Source: Halomonas ramblicola
Lineage (GTDB): Bacteria > Pseudomonadota > Gammaproteobacteria > Pseudomonadales > Halomonadaceae
Length of the DNA stretch: 46,697 bases
NCBI RefSeq assembly: GCF_030409215.1
Contig: NZ_JAUFPL010000010.1
Location: forward strand, 40,998 to 87,694
Direction: 5' to 3'
The notes under the pieces were generated by a model that saw only the letters and a program-made list of their open reading frames with translations, did not search any database and was not told the DNA's origin. Of this stretch, positions 1-8,990 are shown piece by piece (positions within the stretch are counted from its first letter, which is position 1; each line of letters begins with the position of its first letter). The position numbers and the translations under genes are program-made.

Positions 1-362
1 GCGGCGGGCAGGTTGGCCACGCCGTACAGCAGTTGCCTGAGGTACATCATGGTACCGCCCACCAGCAGCGGCACCCGACCGGCTGCGCTGATTCGTCGCA
101 TCTCGACCAGGGCGTCCTCGCGAAAATCCGCCGCCGAATAGGGCTCCGCCGGATCGCGGATGTCGATCAGCCGGTGCGGGGCGCGGGCCAGTTCCTCGGG
201 CGACGGCTTGGCACTGCCGATGTCCATGCCGCGGTAGACCATGGCCGAGTCGACGCTGATCAGCTCGACGCCCAGCCGCTCGTGGAGCTCGATGGCCAGG
301 TCGGTCTTGCCGGCGGCGGTGGGCCCCATCAGCAGGATGGCGGGAGGGCGCGTATCGGGCAT
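1..362 (-). CDS. miaA: tRNA dimethylallyltransferase (MiaA), N-terminal part, runs off the window
   Basis: The first 120 codons of MiaA, which transfers a dimethylallyl group to the N6 of A37 in tRNAs that read UNN codons. The protein begins [20 protein letters not shown], where the P-loop GPTAAGKT binds the dimethylallyl diphosphate substrate. The family segments [21 protein letters not shown] and [16 protein letters not shown] follow. The C-terminal part lies beyond base 1. It is downstream of mutL on the same strand, as in E. coli (amiB-mutL-miaA-hfq), but a 172-base gap holding a repeat element separates them. The ATG at 362 is chosen because the P-loop begins within about a dozen residues of it, as in the family. 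Confidence 0.96.
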   Translation of the reverse strand, partial: MPDTRPPAILLMGPTAAGKTDLAIELHERLGVELISVDSAMVYRGMDIGSAKPSPEELARAPHRLIDIRDPAEPYSAADFREDALVEMRRISAAGRVPLLVGGTMMYLRQLLYGVANLPA

Positions 363-399
363 CGGGGTCTCGGGCTCTCTCTGGCTTGGAGCAGGGAAG

Positions 400-500
400 C
401 TTGCCCGGCGGCAAGCCTGCGAGGAGGCGCTGTGAACCCATCCCTGGGCGCTACCGACGCCATCCCTGGCGTAGGACCTCCTCTTCGGCCTGCCCCCGGC
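400..500. repeat. Intergenic repeat element with two CCATCCCTGG motifs
   Basis: The mutL-miaA gap contains CCATCCCTGG twice (438-447 and 460-469), each followed by a GCG-type sequence, between a GAGGAGGCGCTGTGAACC segment and a GTAGGACCTCCTC segment. GAGGAGG near 421 and CCTCCTC near 477 can pair around the two motifs. I recall similar CCAGGGATGG/TTCACAGCG elements dispersed between genes in Halomonas and related gammaproteobacteria, but only this copy is in the window. An open frame across it (329-514, minus) is judged non-coding. Confidence 0.5.
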
Positions 501-534
501 GCTTCTCGCCACACAGGTGGTAGTGTTACCTATT

Positions 535-2472
535 CTATTGCCCCCTCAGGAAGAGGCGGTCCAGCTCCTTCATGCTCATCTCGGTCCAGGTGGGCCGGCC
601 GTGGTTGCACTGGCCGCTGCGCTCGGTGCGTTCCATGTCGCGCAGCAGGGCGTTCATCTCCTCCAGGGTCAGGCGGCGGTTGGCACGCACGCTGCCGTGG
701 CAGGCCATGGTGGAGAGCAGCTCGTTGACGTGGGCCTCGAGGCGGTCGGAGCGGCCGTAGCGTTCCAGGTCGGCGAGCATGTCGCGGATCAGCGGTTCCA
801 CATCGGCATCACTCAGCAGCGCCGGCAGCTGACGCACCAGCAGGCTCTCGGGGCCGGCCACGTCGAGCTCCACGCCGAAGCGGGAGAAGGCCTCGCGTTC
901 CGCCTCGGCGGTGGCCACCTCGGCGGGGCTGGCCGCCAGCGCAACCGGCACCAGCAACGGCTGGGCCTCCAGGGCGCCGCCGTGCACCTGGGCCTTCATG
1001 CGCTCATAGACGATGCGCTCATGGGCGGCGTGCATGTCCACCAGGATCAGGCCGCGCTCGCTCTGGGAGAGGATGTAGACGCCGTGCAGCTGGGCCACGG
1101 CGTAGCCCAGCGGCGGCGCCCGGGTATCGTCCTCCTCGGGCAGGGTCGGCGGCCGCGCGGCGCGGAACGCCTCACGCTCGGCCAGGGCCACCCCGGCGGC
1201 CGCGCCACCGGCACCCGGCGCCGCCGACTGGGGGGTGAGCAGGCTCTCCTCGTGGTCCGGGTGCAGGTTGCGATAGCCCTCCATAAAGGCCCTGACCCTG
1301 TCGGGCGTCACCTTGCTACCGGCGTCGTCACGGCCAGGCAGCGACATGGGCTGCTGCTGCCAGCGCCCGGCGGCCTCCGCCACCCGTGGCGGCTCGGCTT
1401 CCGGCGATGGGGCGCCCTCCCCGGCCTCGTCGGCCACGGTGCCGGCCGGCTGCCCGGCCCGCGCCTCCCCCAGCGCCCGGTGCAGGCTGGAGAACAGGAA
1501 GTCGTGGACCATGCGGCCGTCGCGGAAGCGCACCTCGTGCTTAGTGGGGTGGACGTTGACGTCCACCACCTCGGGGTCCACCTCCAGGTAGAGCACGAAG
1601 ACCGGATGGCGGCCGTGGAAGAGCACGTCGCGGTAGGCCTGGCGAATGGCGTGGGCCACCAGGCGGTCGCGTACCACCCGACCGTTGACGAAGAAGTACT
1701 GCTGGTCGGCCTGGGCCCGGGAGTGGGTGGGCAGCCCCACCCAGCCCCACAACCGCAGGCCCGAAGCCCCGATATCCAGGTGCAGGGCGTGCTCCAGGAA
1801 GGCACGCCCGAGCAGCGCGGCGATGCGCCGCTCGCGCGAGGCGGGATCACTGCCGGGACGCAGCTGGTGGATGGCCTTGTGGTTGTGGTGCAGCACCCAG
1901 CCGATGTCGAAGCGCGACAGCGCCTGGCGGCGGAAGGCCTCCTCGACGTGACCGAACTCGGTCTTCTCGGTGCGCAGGAACTTGCGCCGGGCCGGCGTGT
2001 TGAAGAAGAGGTCGCGTACCGTCACCGAGGTGCCGCGGGGATGCGGCGCGGGGGACACCCGCGGCTCCATCTGGCGTCCCTCGACCACCACCCGCCAGCC
2101 GGCGGTGGGATCGTCGTCGACGTTGGAGGCCAACTCCAGACGCGACACCGAGCTGATCGAGGCCAGGGCCTCACCGCGAAAGCCCAGGCTGGCCACCCCC
2201 TCGAGCTCCTCCAGGGAGGCGATCTTGCTGGTGGCGTGGCGCGACAGCGCCAGCGGCAGGTCCTCCTCGGCGATGCCGCCGCCGTCGTCGCGCACCCGGA
2301 TCAGCCGGGCACCGCCGGCCTCGAGCTCTACCTCGATGCGCCGGCTGCCGGCGTCGATGGCGTTCTCCACCAGTTCCTTGACCACCGAGGCGGGGCGTTC
2401 CACCACCTCGCCGGCGGCGATCTGGTTGGCGAGTCGCGGGTCGAGGACCCGGATGCGGCGTTGTTCGGTCAT
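535..2472 (-). CDS. mutL: DNA mismatch repair protein MutL
   Basis: 645-residue MutL, the ATPase that links MutS mismatch recognition to strand incision. The N-terminal GHKL ATPase shows [17 protein letters not shown] and GFRGEAL in the first 100 residues. The C-terminal dimerisation domain carries [12 protein letters not shown] near residue 479, which fits the metal-binding endonuclease motif DQHA(x)2E(x)4E, plus ACHGSVRA and CNHGRPT near the end. These are features of nicking MutL proteins such as that of Pseudomonas, unlike E. coli MutL, which relies on MutH. The ATG at 2472 is preferred over an upstream in-frame start because GGAG lies about 7 bases before it and the family begins at this [16 protein letters not shown] segment. 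It is downstream of amiB, separated by a hairpin repeat. Confidence 0.97.
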   Translation of the reverse strand: MTEQRRIRVLDPRLANQIAAGEVVERPASVVKELVENAIDAGSRRIEVELEAGGARLIRVRDDGGGIAEEDLPLALSRHATSKIASLEELEGVASLGFRGEALASISSVSRLELASNVDDDPTAGWRVVVEGRQMEPRVSPAPHPRGTSVTVRDLFFNTPARRKFLRTEKTEFGHVEEAFRRQALSRFDIGWVLHHNHKAIHQLRPGSDPASRERRIAALLGRAFLEHALHLDIGASGLRLWGWVGLPTHSRAQADQQYFFVNGRVVRDRLVAHAIRQAYRDVLFHGRHPVFVLYLEVDPEVVDVNVHPTKHEVRFRDGRMVHDFLFSSLHRALGEARAGQPAGTVADEAGEGAPSPEAEPPRVAEAAGRWQQQPMSLPGRDDAGSKVTPDRVRAFMEGYRNLHPDHEESLLTPQSAAPGAGGAAAGVALAEREAFRAARPPTLPEEDDTRAPPLGYAVAQLHGVYILSQSERGLILVDMHAAHERIVYERMKAQVHGGALEAQPLLVPVALAASPAEVATAEAEREAFSRFGVELDVAGPESLLVRQLPALLSDADVEPLIRDMLADLERYGRSDRLEAHVNELLSTMACHGSVRANRRLTLEEMNALLRDMERTERSGQCNHGRPTWTEMSMKELDRLFLRGQ

Positions 2473-2574
2473 AGCACTCCACGAAAGCTGGAAGAACAGC
2501 TTGTCATCGAAATCCAACCCTCACCATCTTCTTCAAGCTTCCAGGCGCGCAGCGCCGCTCTTCCAGCTTCCGGC
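2473..2574. repeat. amiB-mutL intergenic GAAGCTGGAAG-type inverted repeat
   Basis: AAGCTGGAAGA (2485-2495) and TCTTCCAGCTT (2559-2569) form a perfect 11-base inverted repeat, with GGCGCGCAGCGCC in between that can form a small inner hairpin. The same arm sequence recurs at 13560-13669, and a related purine-rich version is at 21511-21578. It could act as a transcript end or as mRNA stabilisation between amiB and mutL; that role is inferred. Confidence 0.7.
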
Positions 2575-4014
2575 TTATGAGCGGGGGATCCGCAGCACCT
2601 GTCCCACGCGGATCACGTCGCCATTGAGTTCGTTGGCCTGCTTGAGCTGGGCCACCGGCACGCCGTGACGGGCGGCGATCTCGGAGAGGGTATCGCCCGG
2701 CTGGATGCGGTACTCGTTACCATCGGTGCGGCGGTCGTTGTCACGCTGCCAGGCCAGCAGGCTCGCCGGCGGCGGGTTGTGCCGGAAGTGTTCCTCGATG
2801 CCGGTGAAGATCGCCCGGGCCAGGCCCTGCTGGTGGGAGGTGTCGAGCAGGCGGCGCTCCTCGTCCGGGTTGGAGATGAAGCCGGTCTCGATCAGCAGCG
2901 AGGGGATGTCCGGCGACTTGAGCACCACGAAGCCGGCCTGTTCGACCCGCGACTTGTGCAGGCGATTGACGCCCCCCAGGCGATCGAGCACCTGGCCGCC
3001 AATGGACAGCGAATCGTTGAGGGTCGCGGTCATGGTCAGGTCGAGTAACACGCCGCGCAATACCTCGTCCTTGTCCTTGAGCGACAGGCTACCGTCCACC
3101 CCCCCTATCAGGTCGGCGCGGTTCTCGCTGGCCGCCAGCCACTGGGCGGTCTCCGAGGTGGCGCCGCGCTGGGAGAGCGCATAGACGGAGCTGCCATTGG
3201 GCCGCGGGCTGTTGAAGGCATCGGCGTGGATGGAGACGAAGAAGTCGGCCTTCTGCTCTCGGGCGATGCGGGTGCGCTGGCGCAGGCCGATGTAGTAGTC
3301 GCCGTCGCGGATCATCACCGCGCGGAAGCCCTCGGTGCCATCGACCAGGCGCTGCAGGCGCCGGGCGATCTCCATCACCACATCCTTCTCGCGGGTCCCC
3401 GAGGGGCCGATGGCGCCCGGGTCCTCGCCACCGTGACCGGCGTCGATGGCGACGATGATGTCACGCTTGGGGTGCGGCTGGGCCTGCTGCAGGGCCACGG
3501 AGGGTTCCGGCTCCACCGTGGTGCCGCCCGCCTCGGCCCGGGCGCGGTTGGCGACGATCTCCTGCTCGCGGAGCATCGCCTCGATGGGATCGATGGGATC
3601 CTCCACCGCGCTCTCGCCGGGGTACTCCAGGTCCACCACCAGGCGGTGGCCATACTGGTCGTTGGGCTCCAGGGTGAAGTGGCGCGGCGCCACCTCGCGT
3701 TCCAGTTCCAGCACCACGCGCAGGCCGTCGCCGTCGCGCACCCCGGTGCGGATGCGGCTGATGGCACTGCCGGAGAGATCGACGCCGGCGACGTCGGCGG
3801 CCAGGCGGGTATCCTCGAGATCGATCACCAGCCGGCGCGGGTTGTCCAGCCCGAAGACATCGGCCTCGACCGGTGAGGCCATGTCGAACACCAGGCGCGC
3901 ATGGTCGGGTGCCGCCCACAGGCGCAGGTTCTCCACCTCGCCGGCCTGCAGGCCGGCGAGGGGGATCAGCAGCAGGAACGCCGCCAGCAGGCGACTCATC
4001 AGCCGTTGCCTCAT
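2575..4014 (-). CDS. amiB: N-acetylmuramoyl-L-alanine amidase AmiB (AMIN, Amidase_3, LysM)
   Basis: 479-residue periplasmic amidase that cleaves septal peptidoglycan between MurNAc and L-Ala during daughter-cell separation. Residues 1-24 are a signal peptide ending GLQA. An AMIN septal-targeting domain covers about 25-128. An Amidase_3 domain covers about 190-410, with the zinc motifs AIDAGHGGEDPGA, SIHADAF and LLIETGFISN. A single C-terminal LysM (EYRIQPGDTLSEIAARHGV) binds glycan. The insert after the zinc His motif suggests the usual autoinhibitory helix that EnvC-type activators relieve (inference). Its ATG (4014) overlaps the tsaE stop as ATGA, implying translational coupling. The longer in-frame extension upstream is a shadow of tsaE. 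Confidence 0.95.
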   Translation of the reverse strand: MRQRLMSRLLAAFLLLIPLAGLQAGEVENLRLWAAPDHARLVFDMASPVEADVFGLDNPRRLVIDLEDTRLAADVAGVDLSGSAISRIRTGVRDGDGLRVVLELEREVAPRHFTLEPNDQYGHRLVVDLEYPGESAVEDPIDPIEAMLREQEIVANRARAEAGGTTVEPEPSVALQQAQPHPKRDIIVAIDAGHGGEDPGAIGPSGTREKDVVMEIARRLQRLVDGTEGFRAVMIRDGDYYIGLRQRTRIAREQKADFFVSIHADAFNSPRPNGSSVYALSQRGATSETAQWLAASENRADLIGGVDGSLSLKDKDEVLRGVLLDLTMTATLNDSLSIGGQVLDRLGGVNRLHKSRVEQAGFVVLKSPDIPSLLIETGFISNPDEERRLLDTSHQQGLARAIFTGIEEHFRHNPPPASLLAWQRDNDRRTDGNEYRIQPGDTLSEIAARHGVPVAQLKQANELNGDVIRVGQVLRIPRS

Positions 4015-4529
4015 GGCGTGGACTCGCCCTCCGCCGTCGCGTTCCCCTCCGCCAGGCGCCAGCCGGCCACCGCCGGCATCTCGGCCAGGCGCTCCAGCAC
4101 CCGTCGTCCCCGACCGCTGGACGCCTCGAGGCACGCCTCGCGCCCCGCCCCGGCCAGGCACAGCCGCACGCGCAGGTCGGGGGCCGGCAGCCAACCCTCG
4201 CCGTGCTCCGGCCACTCGATGAGGCACAGGGCGTCGTCGCCCAGCAGGTCGCGACCGCCGATGAACTCCAGCTCCTCGGGATCGCCCAGGCGATAGAGGT
4301 CGAAGTGGTGGAGGCGCACCTCGTCCAGCTCGTAGGGCTCCACCAGGGTGTAGGTGGGGCTCTTCACGGCACCGCCATGGCCGTAGGCGCGCAGGATGCC
4401 GCGGGCCAGGGTGGTCTTGCCGGCGCCGAGTTCGCCTTCCAGGTAGACCCGCCCACGGCCGTGCAGGGCACGCCCCAGGCATTCGCCCAGCGCCACCTGA
4501 CACGCTTCATCATCGAGTCGCAGCCGCAT
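4011..4529 (-). CDS. tsaE: tRNA threonylcarbamoyladenosine biosynthesis ATPase TsaE
   Basis: 172-residue P-loop ATPase needed with TsaB, TsaC and TsaD for t6A37 synthesis in ANN-reading tRNAs. The Walker A motif is GELGAGKTT, followed by the family segments VKSPTYTLVEPY, HHFDLYRLGDPEELEF and LIEWPEHGE. The ATG at 4529 is preceded by GGGCGGAGACG, a fair ribosome-binding site, and gives the usual family N-terminus; a longer in-frame start at 4640 is not needed. It overlaps nnr by 20 bases upstream and amiB by 4 bases downstream, in the conserved order nnr-tsaE-amiB-mutL. Confidence 0.95.
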   Translation of the reverse strand: MRLRLDDEACQVALGECLGRALHGRGRVYLEGELGAGKTTLARGILRAYGHGGAVKSPTYTLVEPYELDEVRLHHFDLYRLGDPEELEFIGGRDLLGDDALCLIEWPEHGEGWLPAPDLRVRLCLAGAGREACLEASSGRGRRVLERLAEMPAVAGWRLAEGNATAEGESTP

Positions 4530-6033
4530 CGTCTCCGCCCATCGCCGGGTTGACAAGAAATCGCGCATAGGATGCCAGATCGCCGGCCAGCAGGCCACGC
4601 TCACCGCCATCGGCGGCGGCGAGATCGGCGGCCCGGGCATGGATCACCACGCCGAGACGGGCGGCGGCCTCGAGGGGCACGCCCTGGGCCAGCAGCGCCC
4701 CCAGCATGCCCGATAGCGCATCGCCCATGCCGCCGCTGGCCATGCCCGGGTTGCCGTAGGGGCAGACCGCCAGGCCCCCGGGGCCCGCCACCAGGCTGCC
4801 GGCGCCCTTGAGGATGATCGCCCCACCCCGACGCCGCTGCAGCTCGGCCACCGCCGCGGGCCGGTCGGCCTCCACCTCGGCGGCGCTCACTCCCAGCAGG
4901 CGGGCCGCCTCGCCGGGATGCGGCGTGAGGACCCAGTCATCGCGACGCAGGCCGGGGAAGCGGGCGGCCAGCAGGTTGAGGCCATCGGCGTCCACCACCA
5001 GGGGGCGGCCGACGTCGAGGGCCGCCTGCAGCACGCCCTGCCCCCAGCTCGCCTGCCCCAGGCCCGGCCCCACCACCAGCACGTCGGCATGGCCGGGCAG
5101 TTCGCCGAGGTCGGCGGCACCGCGCACGCCGTGGACCATCACCTCGGGACGCCGCACCAGGCTGGCGGTGACGTGCTCCGGTGCCGTGGCCAGGCTGATC
5201 TTGCCGGTCCCCAGCCGCGCGCACGCCTCGGCGGCGAGCAGCGCCGCCCCGCCGAAGCCCGGCGCCCCGCCGAGGACCAGGGCGTGACCGCAGTCGCCCT
5301 TGTGGGCGGCCCGCCGGCGCGGCGGCAGCCGGTCGGCGAGCGCGGCGATATCCAGCAGGCGCGCGGCGGGTGGCAGGTCCGTCTCGGCCTCGGCGTTCAC
5401 GCCCAGGGCGCGGAAGACCAGCTCACCCACCCGGTCCGCCGCCGCCCCGGTATGCAGCCCCAGCTTGTCGCCGATAAAGGTCACGGTCAGCGTGGCCCTC
5501 ACCGCCTCGCCCAGGACGGCGCCGGTATCGGCGTGCAGCCCCGAGGGAATGTCGAGGGCCAGCACCGGCCGGTCACTGGCGTTGACCGCGGCGATCGCCT
5601 CGCGGAAGGCACCGCGCACCTCGCCACTCAGCCCGGTGCCGAGCATGGCGTCGACCAGCAGCTCGTCGGACGGCGCCCTGTCCGGCCGCCAGGGCTCGGC
5701 CGCCACCCCGGCGGCCGTGGCCATGTCGGCGGCACGACGCGCATCCCCGCTCAGCTCGTCGATGGGCTTGAGCAGGATGCGCCGCACGGCCAGCCCCTCC
5801 GCCGCGGCCAATGCCGCCAGTACATGACCGTCGCCGCCGTTGTTGCCGCCACCGCACAGTACGCCGAGCGAACGCACCGCCGGCCAGCGCTGGCGCAGCA
5901 CCTGCCAGGCCGCCGCGCTGGCGCGCTGCATCAGGGCGAAGCCGTCGATGCCCGCGGCGATGGTACGCCGGTCGAGCTCACGCACCTGCGCGGCGCGGTA
6001 GAGTGGCCTCGAAGGGCCGGCTGGACACATCAT
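4510..6033 (-). CDS. nnr: Bifunctional NAD(P)H-hydrate epimerase / ADP-dependent dehydratase
   Basis: 507-residue metabolite-repair enzyme. The N-terminal YjeF_N half (about 1-215) epimerises R- and S-NAD(P)HX; it has CGGGNNGGDG and VDAMLGTGLSGEVRG. The C-terminal half (about 225-500) dehydrates S-NAD(P)HX with ADP; it has NPGMASGGMGDALSGM, the nucleotide-binding signature of this carbohydrate-kinase fold. The start is one of two adjacent ATG codons (6033 or 6030) with GGGAGA about 8 bases upstream. The reading frame remains open to 7176 antisense to queG, but that extension is a shadow. It diverges from queG, as in E. coli. Confidence 0.95.
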   Translation of the reverse strand: MMCPAGPSRPLYRAAQVRELDRRTIAAGIDGFALMQRASAAAWQVLRQRWPAVRSLGVLCGGGNNGGDGHVLAALAAAEGLAVRRILLKPIDELSGDARRAADMATAAGVAAEPWRPDRAPSDELLVDAMLGTGLSGEVRGAFREAIAAVNASDRPVLALDIPSGLHADTGAVLGEAVRATLTVTFIGDKLGLHTGAAADRVGELVFRALGVNAEAETDLPPAARLLDIAALADRLPPRRRAAHKGDCGHALVLGGAPGFGGAALLAAEACARLGTGKISLATAPEHVTASLVRRPEVMVHGVRGAADLGELPGHADVLVVGPGLGQASWGQGVLQAALDVGRPLVVDADGLNLLAARFPGLRRDDWVLTPHPGEAARLLGVSAAEVEADRPAAVAELQRRRGGAIILKGAGSLVAGPGGLAVCPYGNPGMASGGMGDALSGMLGALLAQGVPLEAAARLGVVIHARAADLAAADGGERGLLAGDLASYARFLVNPAMGGDDAAATR

Positions 6034-6132
6034 CCGCTGTCTCCCGGGTCGTGATGCTTTACCATAGCGAGTGTAAAGTCTCTGCGGCCCACGCCAAGTG
6101 GCCTGGGCCGCCTGCACGGTGTTTCCGCGATC

Positions 6133-7236
6133 ATGGCCTTCCCGTCCGTCCGCGACAACGCTCCCGACCTCCAGGCCCTGGCCGGCCGGATCAAGACCTG
6201 GGGGCGCGAACTCGGCTTCCAGCAGGTCGGCATCACCGACGTCGACCTGGCCGAGGACGAGCGCTACCTGCAGCGCTGGCTCGATGCCGGCTACCACGGC
6301 GAGATGGGCTTCATGGCCAAGCATGGCACCAAGCGCACCCGCCCCGACGAGCTGGTGCCGGGCACGCTGCGGGTGATCAGCGTGCGCCTCGACTACCTGC
6401 CCGCCGAGGTGGAGACCGCCAAGGTACTGGGCCGACCCGAGCGTGCCTACGTCTCCCGCTATGCCACCGGCCGCGACTACCACAAGCTGATGCGCAAGCG
6501 CCTGGCGACGCTGGCCAAGTGGATCCAGGGCGAGGTGGGCGACTTCGGCTACCGCGCCTTCGTCGACTCGGCCCCGGTGATGGAACGGGCGCTGGCCCGC
6601 AAGGCGGGGCTCGGCTGGTTCGGCAAGAACGCCATGCTGCTCAATCCGCAGGCCGGCTCGCTGTTCTTCCTCGGCGAGCTCTATACCGACCTGCCCCTGC
6701 CGGTGGACGCCCCCTTCGAGTCGGAGCACTGCGGCAGCTGCAGCGCCTGCCGTAGCGCCTGCCCCACCGGCGCCATCGTCGAGGACAGGGTGGTGGACGC
6801 CCGGGCCTGCATCTCCTACCTGACCATCGAGCTGTTCGGCTCGATACCCGAGCGGTATCGCGAGGCCATGGGCAACCGGGTGTTCGGCTGCGACGACTGC
6901 CAGCTGGTCTGCCCCTTCACCCGCTTCACGCGGGCGACCCAGGAGCCCGACTTCACGCCGCGCCACGACCTGGATCGCGCCAGCCTGCTCGGCCTGTTCG
7001 CCTGGGGCGAGGGGGAATTCCTGGAGAAGACCGCCGGCAGCCCGATCCGGCGCATAGGCTACGAGCGCTGGCTGCGCAACCTCGCCGTGGGGCTGGGCAA
7101 CGCCCCCTGGAGCGAGGCGGTGGAGGCCGCCCTGCTGGCCCGCCTGGCCTACCCCTCGGACCTGGTGCGCGAGCACGTGCGCTGGGCGCTGGCCCGGCAG
7201 CGGGAGAAGAAGCGACAGCTGATCGCTAGCGCCTAG
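6133..7236 (+). CDS. queG: Epoxyqueuosine reductase QueG
   Basis: 367-residue cobalamin- and iron-sulfur-dependent enzyme that makes the last step of queuosine synthesis, epoxyqueuosine to queuosine in tRNA. The N-terminal half has the family segments GYHGEMGFM and SRYATGRDYHKLMRKRL. Two 4Fe-4S motifs are seen: CGSCSACRSACPTGAI and, further on, CDDCQLVCPFTRF. An Arg-rich C-terminal repeat region (YERWLRNLAVGLGN) matches the tRNA-binding tail of QueG. The ATG at 6133 lacks a clear Shine-Dalgarno. The 99-base gap to nnr must hold both divergent promoters; CTTTAC and GTAAAG form an inverted repeat there near 6058-6079. It converges on orn with 3 bases between the stops. Confidence 0.96.
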   Translation: MAFPSVRDNAPDLQALAGRIKTWGRELGFQQVGITDVDLAEDERYLQRWLDAGYHGEMGFMAKHGTKRTRPDELVPGTLRVISVRLDYLPAEVETAKVLGRPERAYVSRYATGRDYHKLMRKRLATLAKWIQGEVGDFGYRAFVDSAPVMERALARKAGLGWFGKNAMLLNPQAGSLFFLGELYTDLPLPVDAPFESEHCGSCSACRSACPTGAIVEDRVVDARACISYLTIELFGSIPERYREAMGNRVFGCDDCQLVCPFTRFTRATQEPDFTPRHDLDRASLLGLFAWGEGEFLEKTAGSPIRRIGYERWLRNLAVGLGNAPWSEAVEAALLARLAYPSDLVREHVRWALARQREKKRQLIASA

Positions 7237-7239
7237 CGC

Positions 7240-7833
7240 CTACTCCTCCTCGTCCCCCTCCGGCCCCGGCAGGCGCAGGAAGGTGTTGCGGTAATGGGCC
7301 AGTTCGGCGACGGATTCCTTGATGTCGTCCATGGCCAGGTGGACGTTGCGCTTCTGGAAACCCGCCAGGGCCCCCGGGTTCCAGCGCCGGGCCAGCTCCT
7401 TGAGGGTGGAAACATCGAGGTTACGGTAGTGGAAGAAGGCCAGCAGTTCGGGCATCTCCCGTTCGAGGAAGCGACGGTCCTGATGCACGCTGTTGCCGCA
7501 CATCGGCGAGGTCCCGGGATCCACGTGGGCCCTGAGGAACTCGAGCGTCTGCCGCTGTGCCTCGGCGGTGTCGATGCGGCTCGCCTTGACCCGTCGCGTC
7601 AGCCCGGATTCGCCGTGGGTCCTGGTGCACCAGGCGTCCATGCCATCGAGCAGGCTGTCGGGCTGCTTCACGGCGATCACCGGCCCCTCGGCGACCAGGT
7701 TGAGTTCGTTGTCGGTGACCAGGGTCGCCACCTCGATGATCCGCTCGCGCTCGGGATCGAGCCCGGTCATCTCCAGGTCGATCCATACCAGGCGGTTCTT
7801 GCGCGGATCGGGCTTGTCGTCGGTCTGGGCCAT
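7240..7833 (-). CDS. orn: Oligoribonuclease (Orn)
   Basis: 197-residue DEDDh exonuclease that degrades 2-5 nucleotide RNAs, including pGpG from c-di-GMP turnover. The catalytic segments are [11 protein letters not shown] (first D and E), [18 protein letters not shown] (second D) and the [10 protein letters not shown] region (His and last Asp). Length is slightly above the usual 180 residues because of an N-terminal DDKPDPRK stretch and an acidic tail. AAGGAAGG precedes the ATG. It diverges from rsgA. Confidence 0.97.
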   Translation of the reverse strand: MAQTDDKPDPRKNRLVWIDLEMTGLDPERERIIEVATLVTDNELNLVAEGPVIAVKQPDSLLDGMDAWCTRTHGESGLTRRVKASRIDTAEAQRQTLEFLRAHVDPGTSPMCGNSVHQDRRFLEREMPELLAFFHYRNLDVSTLKELARRWNPGALAGFQKRNVHLAMDDIKESVAELAHYRNTFLRLPGPEGDEEE

Positions 7834-7869
7834 GGGAAACCTTCCTTGCGGGGCGCCGCCACGCGGCTC

Positions 7870-7911
7870 GCGACAGCGGGCGCCATGGATGAGTACAATG
7901 CGCCCATTGTA
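7870..7911. promoter_or_regulatory. Divergent orn/rsgA promoter with mirrored -10 boxes
   Basis: TACAAT (7894-7899) and ATTGTA (7906-7911) form a perfect 6-6-6 inverted repeat, so each strand carries a TACAAT -10 candidate. For rsgA, GCGACA (7870-7875) lies 18 bases upstream as a -35 candidate, placing the transcription start near 7906 and a leader of about 23 bases. A convincing -35 for orn is not seen. Basis: sequence match only. Confidence 0.5.
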
Positions 7912-7928
7912 GCGAGCTTCGGGCCCCC

Positions 7929-8963
7929 ATGAGCAAACGCAAGCTGAGCCGCCAGCAGCGCTGGCGTATCGAGAAGATCCAGGCCGAGCGGGCCGCCCGC
8001 GCCGCTAGGCAGGAGGCCCGCGACGGCGAGACGCTCGCCGCCGGCGAGTACGGCCCCGAACGGCCGGGCCGGGTGATCGCCCACTTCGGCCGCAGCCTGG
8101 ACGTGCGCCCGGAGGATGGCGATGAGCCGGTGCGCTGCCACCTGCGCGCCAACCTCGAGGGCCTGGTGACCGGCGACCGGGTGATCTGGCGCGCGGCTCA
8201 TGCCCCCGATGGCCGCCCACGGGACGGGGTCGTGGTAGCCCGCGGCGAGCGCGACAGCGTGCTGGAACGCCCCGATGCCCGCGGCCAGCTCAAGCCGGTG
8301 GCGGCCAACATCGATCAACTGCTGATCGTCTTCGCCGCCGAGCCGGCGCCCCACGCCAACCTGATCGATCGCTACCTGGTGGCCGCCGAGGCCACCGGCA
8401 TCGCTCCGGTGCTGGTGCTCAACAAGATCGACCTGCTGCCCGGGGGCGGCGACGAGTTGACGGCCCTTCTGGAGCGCTACGCCGCCCTGGGCTACCCGGT
8501 GGTGGCCACCACCACCGCCCGGGCGGATGGCCTGGACGCCCTGTACGCCCGCCTGGCCGGGCGCACCTCGGTGTTCGTCGGCCAGAGCGGCGTAGGCAAG
8601 TCGTCGCTGATCGACCGCCTGCTGCCCGACGAGGAACTTCGCATCGGGGCGCTGTCTCATGACTCGCGGAAGGGCACCCACACCACCACCACGGCGCGGC
8701 TCTACCGCCTCCCCGGGGCGGAAGGCGCCGAACTGATCGACTCCCCCGGCATCCGCGAGTTCGGGCTTGGCCACCTGGACGAGCGGCAGGTCGCCGAGGG
8801 CTTCATCGAGTTCCGCGATTTCCTGGGGCGCTGCCGCTTCCGCGACTGCCGCCACCGCCAGGAGCCGGGCTGCGCCCTGCTCCAGGCGGTGGAACGTGGA
8901 GAGATTCATCCCGAGCGGTTTGCCAGCTACCGGCGCATCGTCGACTCTCTGGAAGAGAGCTGA
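7929..8963 (+). CDS. rsgA: Ribosome small-subunit-dependent GTPase RsgA
   Basis: 344-residue circularly permuted GTPase that acts late in 30S ribosome maturation. After a basic N-terminus ([14 protein letters not shown]) and an OB-fold, the G motifs occur in permuted order: NKID (G4, about residue 160), then GQSGVGKSS (G1), the KGTHTTT region (G2) and DSPG (G3). A C-terminal zinc motif follows, [14 protein letters not shown]. GTPase activity stimulated by the 30S subunit is family knowledge. It starts the + strand run rsgA-rhdA-psd, with 27 bases before rhdA. Confidence 0.96.
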   Translation: MSKRKLSRQQRWRIEKIQAERAARAARQEARDGETLAAGEYGPERPGRVIAHFGRSLDVRPEDGDEPVRCHLRANLEGLVTGDRVIWRAAHAPDGRPRDGVVVARGERDSVLERPDARGQLKPVAANIDQLLIVFAAEPAPHANLIDRYLVAAEATGIAPVLVLNKIDLLPGGGDELTALLERYAALGYPVVATTTARADGLDALYARLAGRTSVFVGQSGVGKSSLIDRLLPDEELRIGALSHDSRKGTHTTTTARLYRLPGAEGAELIDSPGIREFGLGHLDERQVAEGFIEFRDFLGRCRFRDCRHRQEPGCALLQAVERGEIHPERFASYRRIVDSLEES

Positions 8964-8990
8964 CAGGACCATCATTCGAAGGAGAGCGTC

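Noticed and set aside
517..2580. A 687-codon open frame antisense to mutL
   Set aside because: High GC leaves complementary frames open; composition is Gly/His/Gln-rich and unlike any protein, while the mutL frame is certain.
6034..7176. Apparent N-terminal extension of nnr
   Set aside because: Antisense to queG; the Nnr family starts near residue 1 of the chosen frame and a Shine-Dalgarno precedes it.
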